The translations under genes were made by a program, and so were the position numbers. Below, piece after piece: positions 19,301-26,822 of a DNA stretch of 49,004 nt. Location: assembly GCF_022129445.1 (NCBI RefSeq), contig NZ_JADQAQ010000034.1:1-49004 (forward strand). Direction: 5' to 3'. The stretch is from Photobacterium sp. Ph5. GTDB taxonomy: Bacteria; Pseudomonadota; Gammaproteobacteria; Enterobacterales; Vibrionaceae. Numbering within the stretch: position 1 is the stretch's first letter; each line of letters begins with the position of its first letter. A model generated the notes under the pieces. That model had not been told where the DNA came from. It saw nothing but the letters and a program-made list of their open reading frames with translations, and did not search any database.

Positions 19301-19513
19301 TGTTGTTAACGGATAGGTCACCTGATCTTCGACTACTTGGGGCGCTTGACCGGGGTAACTGGTTTTGATGATCACCTGTACATCAGAAAGATCAGGAATG
19401 GCATCAACAGGCGTATTCTTAACGCTATATAAGCCACCCAGAGTGAGAAATAGCGTCGCAATCAACACCAATAAGCGGTTGTTGATCGACCATCGAATAA
19501 TGGCAGGGATCAT
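16391..19513 (-). CDS. cusA: Copper/silver efflux RND pump (CusA family)
   Basis: 1040-residue inner-membrane HME-type RND transporter that exports Cu(I)/Ag(I) through a tripartite complex using the proton gradient. The opening MIPAIIRWSINNRLLVLIATL and DAIPDLSDVQVIIKT are diagnostic of the heavy-metal subfamily. The proton-relay acidic residue lies in GAMVDGAIVMIENLHKH (helix 4, near residue 405), and the periplasmic region retains methionines of the metal path. Length is normal. Its ATG overlaps the last base of the cusB stop, and gene order is tolC-like, cusB, cusA. Monovalent-metal specificity is inferred from similarity and from the fused CusF modules in its partner. Confidence 0.95.
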   Translation of the reverse strand: MIPAIIRWSINNRLLVLIATLFLTLGGLYSVKNTPVDAIPDLSDVQVIIKTSYPGQAPQVVEDQVTYPLTTAMLAVPGAETVRGYSFFGDSYVYIIFNDKTDMYWARSRVLEYLSQVAPKLPANAKPTLGPDATGVGWIYSYVLQDKTGKHDLAELRSLQDWFLKYELQTVEGVSEVATVGGMVKQYQVEIDPAKLRAYDLTLQQVNMAIQNGNQETGASVIEVAEAEHMVRTTGYLTNIDDIKSLPLKVTATGIPLLLGDVATINLGPQMRRGISEFNGEGEAVGGVIVMRFGENASAVIDKVKAKLETLQRSLPDGVEIVATYDRSTLIDQAVENLWQKLAEEFIVVAIVCALFLFHIRSSLVIAISLPIGILSAFIIMHWQGINANIMSLGGIAIAIGAMVDGAIVMIENLHKHIERTPLTNENRWQVISKAAEEVGTPLFFSLLIITLSFVPVFALEGQEGKMFSPLAFTKTYAMAAAAGLAITLVPVLMGYFVRGRILPESKNPINKALIALYRPMLNISLRFPKTIIAIAIALMASSYYPITKLGSEFIPPLDEGDLMYMPTTYPGISIGKARELLQQTNKLIKTVPEVATVWGKVGRAESATDPAPLTMIETVIQLKPKDQWREGVTSESLRKEFDQLIQFPGLTNAWVMPIKTRIDMLATGIKTPIGIKIAGPDLQVIEKIGAELEPILNNITGTASVYAERVAGGRYITIDIKRRQAARYGLSVKDIQQVISTAVGGMNVSESVEGLERYPINVRYPQSYRDSVTKLQHLPLVTPNGARIALADVADIRYEDGPPMIKTENARPNGWVFVDIDDRDLGSYVTEAQQTVAEQLKLPAGYSLAWSGQYEYMERAKARLSIVAPLTISIIMLLLYFSFRRVTEVLVIMATLPLAMVGGLWLMWYLNFNFSIAVGVGFIALAGVAVEIGVIMLVYLNQAWSFKQQDCAEKTLTTDDLHAAIHEGAGQRVRPVMMTVLTVIIGLIPIMYGAGTGSEVMQRIAAPMIGGMASALILTLLVIPAVFKLWKNMAMKKSV

Positions 19514-21228
19514 TATTTATCTCCCTTATTATTGGCAGGTGTAAGCGCTTTTAATACGTAATCTGCGTTCTCTTTTTCGACTAAAAAGGAAACAGATTCA
19601 CCTTCTTTAAAGGCATTTAAATCAATGCTGCCATCAGTGGTGAAGTTCATTTCGCCGGCTGACCATTGCCAATCATCGACGGCGTCATGGCTGACGGTGA
19701 TCATATTAAAGTCCGCCATGAGCATAGTGATTTTGCCTGTGATCCAATGCGCTTTTGCTGCTTGGTTGTCAGATACTTTTAACGCAAGGATCTCATATTT
19801 ACCCTGTGGCGTTTTTTGAATTTCAAACTCAATATTTTGATTTTTTGCCAGCGTTGACGTGTCGATATTTTTAGTAAGATCAAAATTCATCACCATGCCC
19901 GGCCAGCTCCACTCTGGTACTGGCTGGTGGTTGATAGTGAGCATATTATGATCAAGCATGATGTCTGTGATGGTACCTGTGACCCATACAGATGCTTGTT
20001 TTTCATCTTGACCATTAATGCGTGACAGATCGGCTGATTGGCTCGATTCAGAATCGAGCATAAATTGTGCCGAAGTAACAATCCGATCGTTTTCTTTTAA
20101 GCCTTTAACGACTTCAGTGATATTGTTAGCTTCTCGACCCACAATGATTTTGGCTGAGCGGTATTTACCATCACCTTCAGATAGCACCACACGGCTCATG
20201 CCACCAGATCGAATAATTGCTTGAGAAGGGATAGTCAGTACGGTGTCTTCTGAGTGAGGCTGCAAGGTGATATTGGCAAACATGTTTGGTTTTAAATCAC
20301 CATTATCATTGGCAAATTTTAGCCGTACACGCAGCGTGCGTGTTTTGGGATCTAAAATAGGGTAGATATAATCCACCTTACCTTGCCATTGTTGGTTTGG
20401 AATCGCTTCTAACGTCATGGTGGCTGGGGTATCTTGTTTTACCCAGTGGGCTTGGCGCTCAAAAATCTCTGCGTTGACCCATACCTCATTGATAGTACCA
20501 GCACTAATTGCGGTTTGGCTTGGTGATAAGTAACCACCTTCTCGCACATTTAAGCTAGCGATGATCCCATTGCCTAACGCTTTAATATCTATGGTTTGTT
20601 TGGCTTTTTTTGTTTGTAGTATTTGGCTGATTTGAGCTTTATCGACACCCATTGAAAGCAGACGCTGTTTTGCGCCAGATACTAATCCTGAACGACCACT
20701 ACGGTATGCGTTCAGCAATTCTTCTTGGGCTTTCACCAATTCAGGTGAATAAAGGGTAAATAGCACATCGTCTTTCTTAACCTTTTCACCCACGGCGTTG
20801 ATATACAGCTTTTTAACCCAACCACTAACACGTAAGTTCGTTTGCCATAATTGGCTTTCATCAAAGGCGATGTAACCGATCGTGGCAATTTGTGGTGACA
20901 ACACTTGTTTTGTCACCAGTGCGGTTTTAACCCCTAGGTTGTTTTCAACGGCGGGATCGATTTTGACCGTACCGAGTTTGTCATTGTTGCCGTTTAAGTC
21001 ATCAGCATAAACAGGGATCAAATCCATCCCCATTGGCGATTTACCCGGTTTATCTCGTTGATAGTTAGGATCCATCGGTGCAACCCAGTAAAGTGGCTCA
21101 TCATTTGAGGTTGTTTCTTGATTTTGATGCCCTGAGTGGCTTGAAAAATACGGTGCAGCCATACCCCCGATAACACCACCAATAACAAGAGCGAGTGCTG
21201 CGATGGCAAAAGTAGAATGCGTTTTCAT
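19513..21228 (-). CDS. cusB: CusB-type membrane fusion protein with two C-terminal CusF-like domains
   Basis: 571 residues, much longer than classical CusB (about 400). A signal anchor (FAIAALALVIGGVIGGMAAPYF) precedes a heavy-metal-binding YHS-like motif (YWVAPMDPNYQRDKPGKSPMGMDLIPVY) and the hairpin/lipoyl/beta-barrel adaptor (about 80-400). Two consecutive CusF-like OB domains then follow. The first (about 415-485) keeps the metal site His-Trp-Met-Met: INHQPVPEWSWPGMVMNF. The second (about 495-565) reads VSHDAVDDWQWSAGEMNF and has lost the first Met. The adaptor links CusA to the outer-membrane channel and delivers metal. A separate cusF gene is absent from the cluster, consistent with the fusion. 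Confidence 0.93.
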   Translation of the reverse strand: MKTHSTFAIAALALVIGGVIGGMAAPYFSSHSGHQNQETTSNDEPLYWVAPMDPNYQRDKPGKSPMGMDLIPVYADDLNGNNDKLGTVKIDPAVENNLGVKTALVTKQVLSPQIATIGYIAFDESQLWQTNLRVSGWVKKLYINAVGEKVKKDDVLFTLYSPELVKAQEELLNAYRSGRSGLVSGAKQRLLSMGVDKAQISQILQTKKAKQTIDIKALGNGIIASLNVREGGYLSPSQTAISAGTINEVWVNAEIFERQAHWVKQDTPATMTLEAIPNQQWQGKVDYIYPILDPKTRTLRVRLKFANDNGDLKPNMFANITLQPHSEDTVLTIPSQAIIRSGGMSRVVLSEGDGKYRSAKIIVGREANNITEVVKGLKENDRIVTSAQFMLDSESSQSADLSRINGQDEKQASVWVTGTITDIMLDHNMLTINHQPVPEWSWPGMVMNFDLTKNIDTSTLAKNQNIEFEIQKTPQGKYEILALKVSDNQAAKAHWITGKITMLMADFNMITVSHDAVDDWQWSAGEMNFTTDGSIDLNAFKEGESVSFLVEKENADYVLKALTPANNKGDK

Positions 21229-21237
21229 GGTTAACCC

Positions 21238-22587
21238 TTACTGATTATTATTGTTGGTTAATGTTGAAGATTGAATGTCGAAACCATTGGTTAATGCCGC
21301 CAATTGACTATTCGTTAATTGCAGATCGGTTTCGATACGTACACGTTCGGTATTAAGGTTTAACTCATCATTGGCTGCGGTGATCACGTCTTTAAATGAG
21401 GCTGTATTGTTTTGATAACCGCGCTCGACGGCTTGGGTGCGAGCTTTTGCTTGGGGTTGTAGGTTCTTCTTGTAACGCTCAATTCGACTTAATAGATTGT
21501 GGCGTTCAATCAACAGCGTATTTACCTTGGCGTTCATCTGTTGTAGCAATAAATCACGCTGAGATTTCGCTGCGATAACTTGCTGCTGAGCGGCATTGTA
21601 GGTGCGGTCTTGTTTGTTTTCTGTGAACAACGGGACATCCATGGTGAGATAAGCTGACAGCATGTCTGATGCTGGTTTTCCATTCATGCCATTGGCAAAA
21701 CGGGCACCGTACATCACTTCGACACCAAACAGGGGTTTGTAGGCTTCGGTTGCAATATCCACTTGGGTTTCACTGGCTGAGATCGCCGTATCAGAAATCT
21801 TCACTATCGGGTGATGACGCAAAATAGCGTAGTGCTCTGTCCGATTTTCTAATTGAGGAAGCAGCGTATTGAGCTTTTGCCAATGTAATGGTTGTTTGGC
21901 ATTCATTGTGCCAGCACTGGATAACCATTGTGCACCCAACCATTCAGACAACTGGTAAATTAAGCGTTGCTGTTGTTGCAGATTATTATTTAGCGTTTCA
22001 TCAATTTTGCTGATTTGCAGTTGGGCTTGTAGAACATCTTGCGCTTCATTCGTACCGTTGGCGTAATTGGTTTTTGTTACCTGTGCTAACTCGGAAAATA
22101 AACGCTTATTTTTGTTGATGATGGCTTCAACATGCTGCAAATAACCAAGTTCTATCCAACGCTGTGTGATGGCATTAGCAATGTCTAATTCACGTACACC
22201 AAGTTGTAATTCAATACCTTTGGCTTGAATTTCACCTTTGAGTTGTTGCAAATCGAGTGTTGCACCACGGCCAAACTGTTGCATTAAGCCAACAGAAAGC
22301 ATGGTCATGGGATCGCTATCAAATGAAAAACTATTCAGAGGTAGACCACCAAATCCCATTTTAAGTTTTGGATCGGGCAGGCTAGAAATTGCAACACTGT
22401 TTTCTAATGTTGCTTGCATTTGCGCAGTAATTTCGCTGCGTTTTTGATCTTTAATCACAGCTGTTTCAATGAGCTGTGTAAGTGATTTTTTACTGGTACT
22501 AATGGTAGGTATCGTTGCCTGAGAAATACCAGATACAATGAAGCAGCTTACGACAAAACATGTCTGTAATACGGTTTTTATGTTCAT
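21238..22587 (-). CDS. TolC-family outer membrane efflux channel (CusC role)
   Basis: 449 residues with a signal peptide (VLQTCFVVSCFIVSGISQA) and two outer-membrane efflux protein repeats made of long heptad-rich helices (for example the 165-205 and 340-425 regions), the TolC pattern. There is no lipobox, unlike E. coli CusC. It is first of three overlapping or nearly abutting genes (9 bases before cusB), so it supplies the outer-membrane exit for CusBA. Identification as the Cus channel rests on operon position more than sequence. Confidence 0.87.
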   Translation of the reverse strand: MNIKTVLQTCFVVSCFIVSGISQATIPTISTSKKSLTQLIETAVIKDQKRSEITAQMQATLENSVAISSLPDPKLKMGFGGLPLNSFSFDSDPMTMLSVGLMQQFGRGATLDLQQLKGEIQAKGIELQLGVRELDIANAITQRWIELGYLQHVEAIINKNKRLFSELAQVTKTNYANGTNEAQDVLQAQLQISKIDETLNNNLQQQQRLIYQLSEWLGAQWLSSAGTMNAKQPLHWQKLNTLLPQLENRTEHYAILRHHPIVKISDTAISASETQVDIATEAYKPLFGVEVMYGARFANGMNGKPASDMLSAYLTMDVPLFTENKQDRTYNAAQQQVIAAKSQRDLLLQQMNAKVNTLLIERHNLLSRIERYKKNLQPQAKARTQAVERGYQNNTASFKDVITAANDELNLNTERVRIETDLQLTNSQLAALTNGFDIQSSTLTNNNNQ

Positions 22588-22748
22588 ATTTTAATCCGAA
22601 CAATTATAACATCTGAATGAATTCAGTGATGCTATATGCACTCTATCAATCTGTTTTTAAATTCAAATACAGGTTTAGAGATGCAACAAATCTTAACTAC
22701 AGCAAGTGACAGGCACTTGGTAGTACGGAATATAAGGTTTGTTCAGAA

Positions 22749-23126
22749 TTATGCTATTGGAGGACGATAGAGAGAGCGGGGATAGGTAACTTTAGATACA
22801 AGTGTGTCTTGCGGGATTTTTAGATGTTGTGATAAGCGAGAGAAATAGGTGTCGTAGCTTGGAAGGTAAGCAAAGAAGCTAATACATGCCATTGAACAAC
22901 AAGTGTCAACATCAGCAGTATCTTGATGACATTGTTTGCTGTTTGTTGTATCTGTGTCGTGACTCATCATTTCTGCACAATGATCACTATTGCTTACCAT
23001 TGCACTATTTGTCATGTTTACCATTTTTAACGCCATCAAAGGTGCACTAGTCGCAACACTTGATAGCATAAGTACTATAAGTGTGATAACTGCTATGTAA
23101 GTAGTGCGAAGATGACGATTTAACAT
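22749..23126 (-). CDS. Small exported Cys/Met/His-rich protein at the head of the cus operon
   Basis: 125 residues. A basic N-terminus and hydrophobic stretch (YIAVITLIVLMLSSVATSA) form a signal peptide. The mature part has metal-ligand clusters: HCAEMMSH (near 49-56), KQCHQ (near 64-68) and DTCCSMAC (near 73-80), five cysteines in all, then a tail rich in Tyr and Pro. Starting 20-odd bases after a MerR-type metal promoter, it is probably the first gene of the copper/silver operon. About 160 bases separate it from the TolC-like gene. It may act as a periplasmic metal sponge or sensor; it is not CusF and I do not recognise a named family. Confidence 0.75.
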   Translation of the reverse strand: MLNRHLRTTYIAVITLIVLMLSSVATSAPLMALKMVNMTNSAMVSNSDHCAEMMSHDTDTTNSKQCHQDTADVDTCCSMACISFFAYLPSYDTYFSRLSQHLKIPQDTLVSKVTYPRSLYRPPIA

Positions 23127-23153
23127 TTTAATCCTTTAAAACAAAAGTAATTA

Positions 23154-23184
23154 ATTATACGTCTTTAGCCCCAACTAAAGTCAA
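23154..23184 (-). promoter_or_regulatory. MerR/CueR-type promoter and operator for the cus operon
   Basis: On the minus strand TTGACT (23184-23179) and TATAAT (23159-23154) are separated by 19 bases, the long spacer characteristic of MerR-family-activated promoters. The spacer region holds a perfect dyad CTTTAG-N6-CTAAAG (23163-23180). The start codon of the small exported gene lies about 28 bases downstream of the -10. The regulator gene (CueR-like) is not in this window. Confidence 0.72.
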
Positions 23185-23319
23185 GCTTTATATCTTTGTT
23201 AATAATGATAATAACGGCTAATTATAGTGTTTTTGTTTGTTATTGCATCAGTCTATAGTTCTATTGTTTGCATAGAACAAAAATAATGTAAAATGTCACT
23301 ATAAACCACATTAGGAATA

Positions 23320-24918
23320 TTGATTTTGCCTTACTTCTACTTACGATCAGTAACAAGACTAAAAAAGATACCTCTTATTGTATCAATGATAGTTTTAGTA
23401 TTGACTGTGATGTTAGTTGGTGTGATTAATCAGATACAAAATCATAATCAGCAAGCAGTATTAGAGTCTGCGGCTTCTCGTCAAGCTGATTTATTGCGTG
23501 ATCAAGTAAATAGTGATATTGATTTTATTGGATCCGCCGCTAACTTCTTTCAATCAAGTTCACCTTCTAATTGGATTAATTTTGATCGCTTTGCCAAAGA
23601 GGTTGTAGGAAGTTCAAAAAGTTTGATAAGCCTTCAGTGGCTTGAAAAAGTGACACCTGAAAATATAACAAATTTCACCAAGGCACAAAAATATGCCAGT
23701 TCAGATTTTAATATTTATACAATAACTAAAAATAAAAAGTTAAAAATTAATGGTCACTTTTCTGGTATGTCTGTTATTTATGTTGTTAGCGATATTTATC
23801 CAATATCTAAACATAATTTAGATGTGTTAGGTTATTATTCTATTAGTGAGCGTACTCAGTTTTTCTTCGATAATATAAGAACGACAAAGCAGCCGAATGT
23901 TTCAGATAGCGTTGCTATACTTTCAGATACGTTAGCATCAATTAAATATAATGATATAAATAAAAAAGCGAGAAGAGATGACGTACATCCACAAAAAGAA
24001 AAGCGAGGCTTATTGATTTATTATCCGGTCTTTAATCGTAATAACAATGAGATGATAGGCGTTGTTGTTGGTGTGGTAGATTTAAGCGTATATATGAATT
24101 CAATTATTCAACATTCATTAAATGGTATTCATAGTCAAATTAAAATTATTGATACTGGTATCGGTTCAAAAGATTTTCCAATTATGTATAAGAGTAAAGG
24201 TTGGGATTTAGCAACGGGAATGACATTCACAAGGAAGGTAACGCTACCTAATCGAGTGTGGCTTGTTGAATTTAAACAATCAAATGATAAAAAAGAACAA
24301 GATTTATGGGTATTAATTGGCATTGCTTGTGCTGGTGTCATTATTGCTATTCTTGTTTATTTTATCGTTGCTTTTCAACGCGGTGAAAAAGAAAGAATTG
24401 AAGCACAATTAAAAATAAAAACGAAAGAGTTACAATTTCTTGTTAATCGTGACGTATTAACTAAATTAAGGAATCGCCGATCATTTAATAAGTATATCGA
24501 TGCTATGTTTACTAAGAAAAAGGTATTTACCTTGATAAGTATTGATATTGATAAATTTAAATCTATTAACGATAACTATGGACATGTTTTTGGAGATCAA
24601 GCATTAATTCATGTTGCAACAATAGTACAAGGATTATTAGCTAAAGAAGATAGATTATTTCGCCTTGGTGGTGATGAGTTTTCTATTATTACTCAGAAAA
24701 TTGATGTGAATGAACTTGATCAGATGTTATTTAAGGTTTGCCATACGGTTAATAATACAATTCTGCAATACAAAGATAATGAAATTTATTGTTCCTTAAG
24801 TATTGGTGCGGCTATTTCTCATGATAATGACGATGTTGAAACCTTAATGACGCGTACAGATCATGCGTTATATGAGAGTAAGAACAAAGGGCGCAATTGC
24901 TTTTTTATATCAGATTAA
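23320..24918 (+). CDS. Membrane CHASE-GGDEF diguanylate cyclase
   Basis: About 530 residues. Two membrane helices (about 19-37 and 328-351) flank a periplasmic CHASE-type sensory domain (about 45-320; SLQWLEKVTPENITNF region). A cytoplasmic GGDEF domain follows (about 370-530), with DVLTKLRNRRSFNKYID, DIDKFKSINDNYGH, an intact active site RLGGDEF near 449 and the end motif DHALYESKNKGRNC. It should make cyclic di-GMP from GTP in response to an external ligand. The residues five before GGDEF do not form the RxxD inhibitory site (AKED here). The start is uncertain: TTG 23320 is too close to the AGGA at 23313, and TTG 23326 fits better. Monocistronic. Confidence 0.9.
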   Translation: MILPYFYLRSVTRLKKIPLIVSMIVLVLTVMLVGVINQIQNHNQQAVLESAASRQADLLRDQVNSDIDFIGSAANFFQSSSPSNWINFDRFAKEVVGSSKSLISLQWLEKVTPENITNFTKAQKYASSDFNIYTITKNKKLKINGHFSGMSVIYVVSDIYPISKHNLDVLGYYSISERTQFFFDNIRTTKQPNVSDSVAILSDTLASIKYNDINKKARRDDVHPQKEKRGLLIYYPVFNRNNNEMIGVVVGVVDLSVYMNSIIQHSLNGIHSQIKIIDTGIGSKDFPIMYKSKGWDLATGMTFTRKVTLPNRVWLVEFKQSNDKKEQDLWVLIGIACAGVIIAILVYFIVAFQRGEKERIEAQLKIKTKELQFLVNRDVLTKLRNRRSFNKYIDAMFTKKKVFTLISIDIDKFKSINDNYGHVFGDQALIHVATIVQGLLAKEDRLFRLGGDEFSIITQKIDVNELDQMLFKVCHTVNNTILQYKDNEIYCSLSIGAAISHDNDDVETLMTRTDHALYESKNKGRNCFFISD

Positions 24919-25074
24919 GTTGAAATTCTGATTTTTTAAACATGTATTATCCGATTAAATTTACCAAAATTAAGCTAACGTTTATTCACCAGAATGATTT
25001 TTCTTGATAACCTGTACAGCATTGTAAGTAGTTCATATTGTTTGAGCTCTATGTTACTGAGAAGGTAATCTCGT

Positions 25075-25875
25075 TTGGACCATTTTGTTTGGAATATCGA
25101 CCCCGTTATGGTGTCAATCTTCGGTTTGAAGATTCATTGGTATGGTGTGCTATTTGCGTTAGCAATCACAGCTGGCTTCCAAGTTATGAAGTCAATATAT
25201 GTACGTGAAGATAAACCTGTAGAAAGTTTAGATTCACTATTAATGTACGCCGTGGTTGGGATTATTATTGGCGCCCGTTTATTTCATGTCGTGTTCTACG
25301 ATCCAGACTATTACTGGGCGAACCCAGGTCAAATTATTGCAGTATGGAATGGTGGGTTAGCGAGTCACGGCGGTGGTTTAGGTGTGATTCTAGCTGTTTA
25401 CTTTTACACCAAGCGTTACAAGATTAACTTTATGTGGCTGCTTGATCGTTTAGCTATAGCTACAGCACTATTTGGTTTCTTTGTCCGTACTGGTAATTTC
25501 TTTAATTCAGAGATTTTAGGTAAGCCAAGCGATCTTCCTTGGGCGGTTATCTTCGAACGTGTTGATATGATCCCACGTCATCCTGTTATGTTGTATGAAG
25601 GTTTCTCTTACTTAGCTATCTTTATTCTATTGTTTACGCTTTATCGTAAAACCGACATTGGGAAATACAAGGGTCTACTATTAGGTTGGTTCTTAGTATT
25701 AGTGATGACTGTACGCTTCTTGCTAGAATTTATTAAAGTGCACCAAGCTGATTACTCAACTGACATGGTAATTAATACGGGTCAATTATTGAGTATCCCA
25801 TTTATTCTTGTTGGTATTTTCCTTGTTATCAAAGGTCAAAAGGCACGTCGATTAGCCCTAGAAAAACAAAGCTAA
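25075..25875 (+). CDS. lgt: Prolipoprotein diacylglyceryl transferase, Bacteroidetes-like form
   Basis: 266 residues, seven-helix inner-membrane enzyme transferring diacylglyceryl from phosphatidylglycerol to the lipobox cysteine. Conserved elements are present: IHWYGVLFAL, GGLASHGGGLG (essential His), RTGNFFNSE (Arg and Asn of the Lgt signature), and VRFLLEFIK (C-terminal Arg and Glu). The start is TTG with GAAGGTAA upstream. The variable loop is short (GKPSDLPWAVIFERVDMIPRHPVMLYE), as I recall from Bacteroidetes enzymes, rather than the longer E. coli/Vibrio version. thyA, the usual neighbour of housekeeping lgt, is absent. This may be a second, horizontally acquired lgt; the genome outside the window would decide. 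Confidence 0.9.
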   Translation: MDHFVWNIDPVMVSIFGLKIHWYGVLFALAITAGFQVMKSIYVREDKPVESLDSLLMYAVVGIIIGARLFHVVFYDPDYYWANPGQIIAVWNGGLASHGGGLGVILAVYFYTKRYKINFMWLLDRLAIATALFGFFVRTGNFFNSEILGKPSDLPWAVIFERVDMIPRHPVMLYEGFSYLAIFILLFTLYRKTDIGKYKGLLLGWFLVLVMTVRFLLEFIKVHQADYSTDMVINTGQLLSIPFILVGIFLVIKGQKARRLALEKQS

Positions 25876-25900
25876 AGCGATTGTCTATGTTATAGATATC

Positions 25901-25932
25901 AAAAAGCCGATCTTTTATGATCGGCTTTTTTG
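25901..25932. terminator. Bidirectional intrinsic terminator
   Basis: AAAAAGCCGATC pairs with GATCGGCTTTTTT around a short loop, between the convergent lgt and ECF T-component genes. Confidence 0.9.
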
Positions 25933-25977
25933 TTGTTATTAAATGACGCGATAAGATTAATAATTTTGTAAGCTAAA

Positions 25978-26820
25978 TCAGTGGAATGGATACCAAAACA
26001 AACTGATGGACTCAACGCGGTGGAAAATACCAAAACCAAGTATTACAACAATAATAGCTAAAGCAATAAAATCATTTTTTGTCATTGGCTTTAAGCTATA
26101 CCAAGTACGTTTTTTATTACGTCCAAAACCACGTAAAGTCATTGCATTGGAAATGACGTCAGCACGATCTAAGCTTGAGAAAATAAGCGGACCAAGAATC
26201 TTTGCTACATTACGAATACGTGTCATCACAGGTGCATTTTTTGAAATATCAACGCCACGTGCTTGTTGAGCATGCATAATGTTGGTGAAGTCTTTCATCA
26301 CCTCTGGCAGATAACGTAAGGTTAAGCTAACAGCGTAAGCAACACGATAAGGTACTCCCAGTTTGTTCAAACTCGCTGAAAACTCTGTTGGGTGGGTTGT
26401 AAACACAAACACCAATGCAATAGGGAACATGCTGAAATACTTAAGTGTTACTGTTAACAAGTAGAACAACGTTTCAAGTGTAATATCATAATGACCAAAA
26501 AGATGGATCAAAATTGTTTTACTATGCATATAATCTGTGCCTTGTTGCGGCGCAATTAAGAACATAAATAATGCATTCATCAATAAAACGACAGCAGTAC
26601 CCATAAGTAACGGTTTATAAACGTTGAAAGGTATTTTTGTTTCTTTAAGTAAGAACAAACCTAATATAATCAATCCACAGATAACGCGTAGATCAAAAGT
26701 CAGTAATACCATAGTAACCCAAGCCATAAAGAGAATGAGTTTAGTAATACCGTTTAGCGAGTGTAGCCATGAATGGGTATTAATATAGCTAATACCAAAT
26801 TTTAATTTATTGGTTTTCAT
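25978..26820 (-). CDS. ECF transporter T component (EcfT/CbiQ family)
   Basis: 280-residue inner-membrane coupling protein that links the substrate-binding S subunit to the ATPases. Multiple hydrophobic helices are seen. The two Arg motifs that contact the ATPases in this family are visible as AQQARGVDI (near residue 185) and MTLRGFGRN (near 230). It is the last gene of a three-gene operon; its start lies 2 bases after the stop of the double ATPase gene. Length is typical. Confidence 0.9.
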   Translation of the reverse strand: MKTNKLKFGISYINTHSWLHSLNGITKLILFMAWVTMVLLTFDLRVICGLIILGLFLLKETKIPFNVYKPLLMGTAVVLLMNALFMFLIAPQQGTDYMHSKTILIHLFGHYDITLETLFYLLTVTLKYFSMFPIALVFVFTTHPTEFSASLNKLGVPYRVAYAVSLTLRYLPEVMKDFTNIMHAQQARGVDISKNAPVMTRIRNVAKILGPLIFSSLDRADVISNAMTLRGFGRNKKRTWYSLKPMTKNDFIALAIIVVILGFGIFHRVESISLFWYPFH

Positions 26821-26822
26821 GA

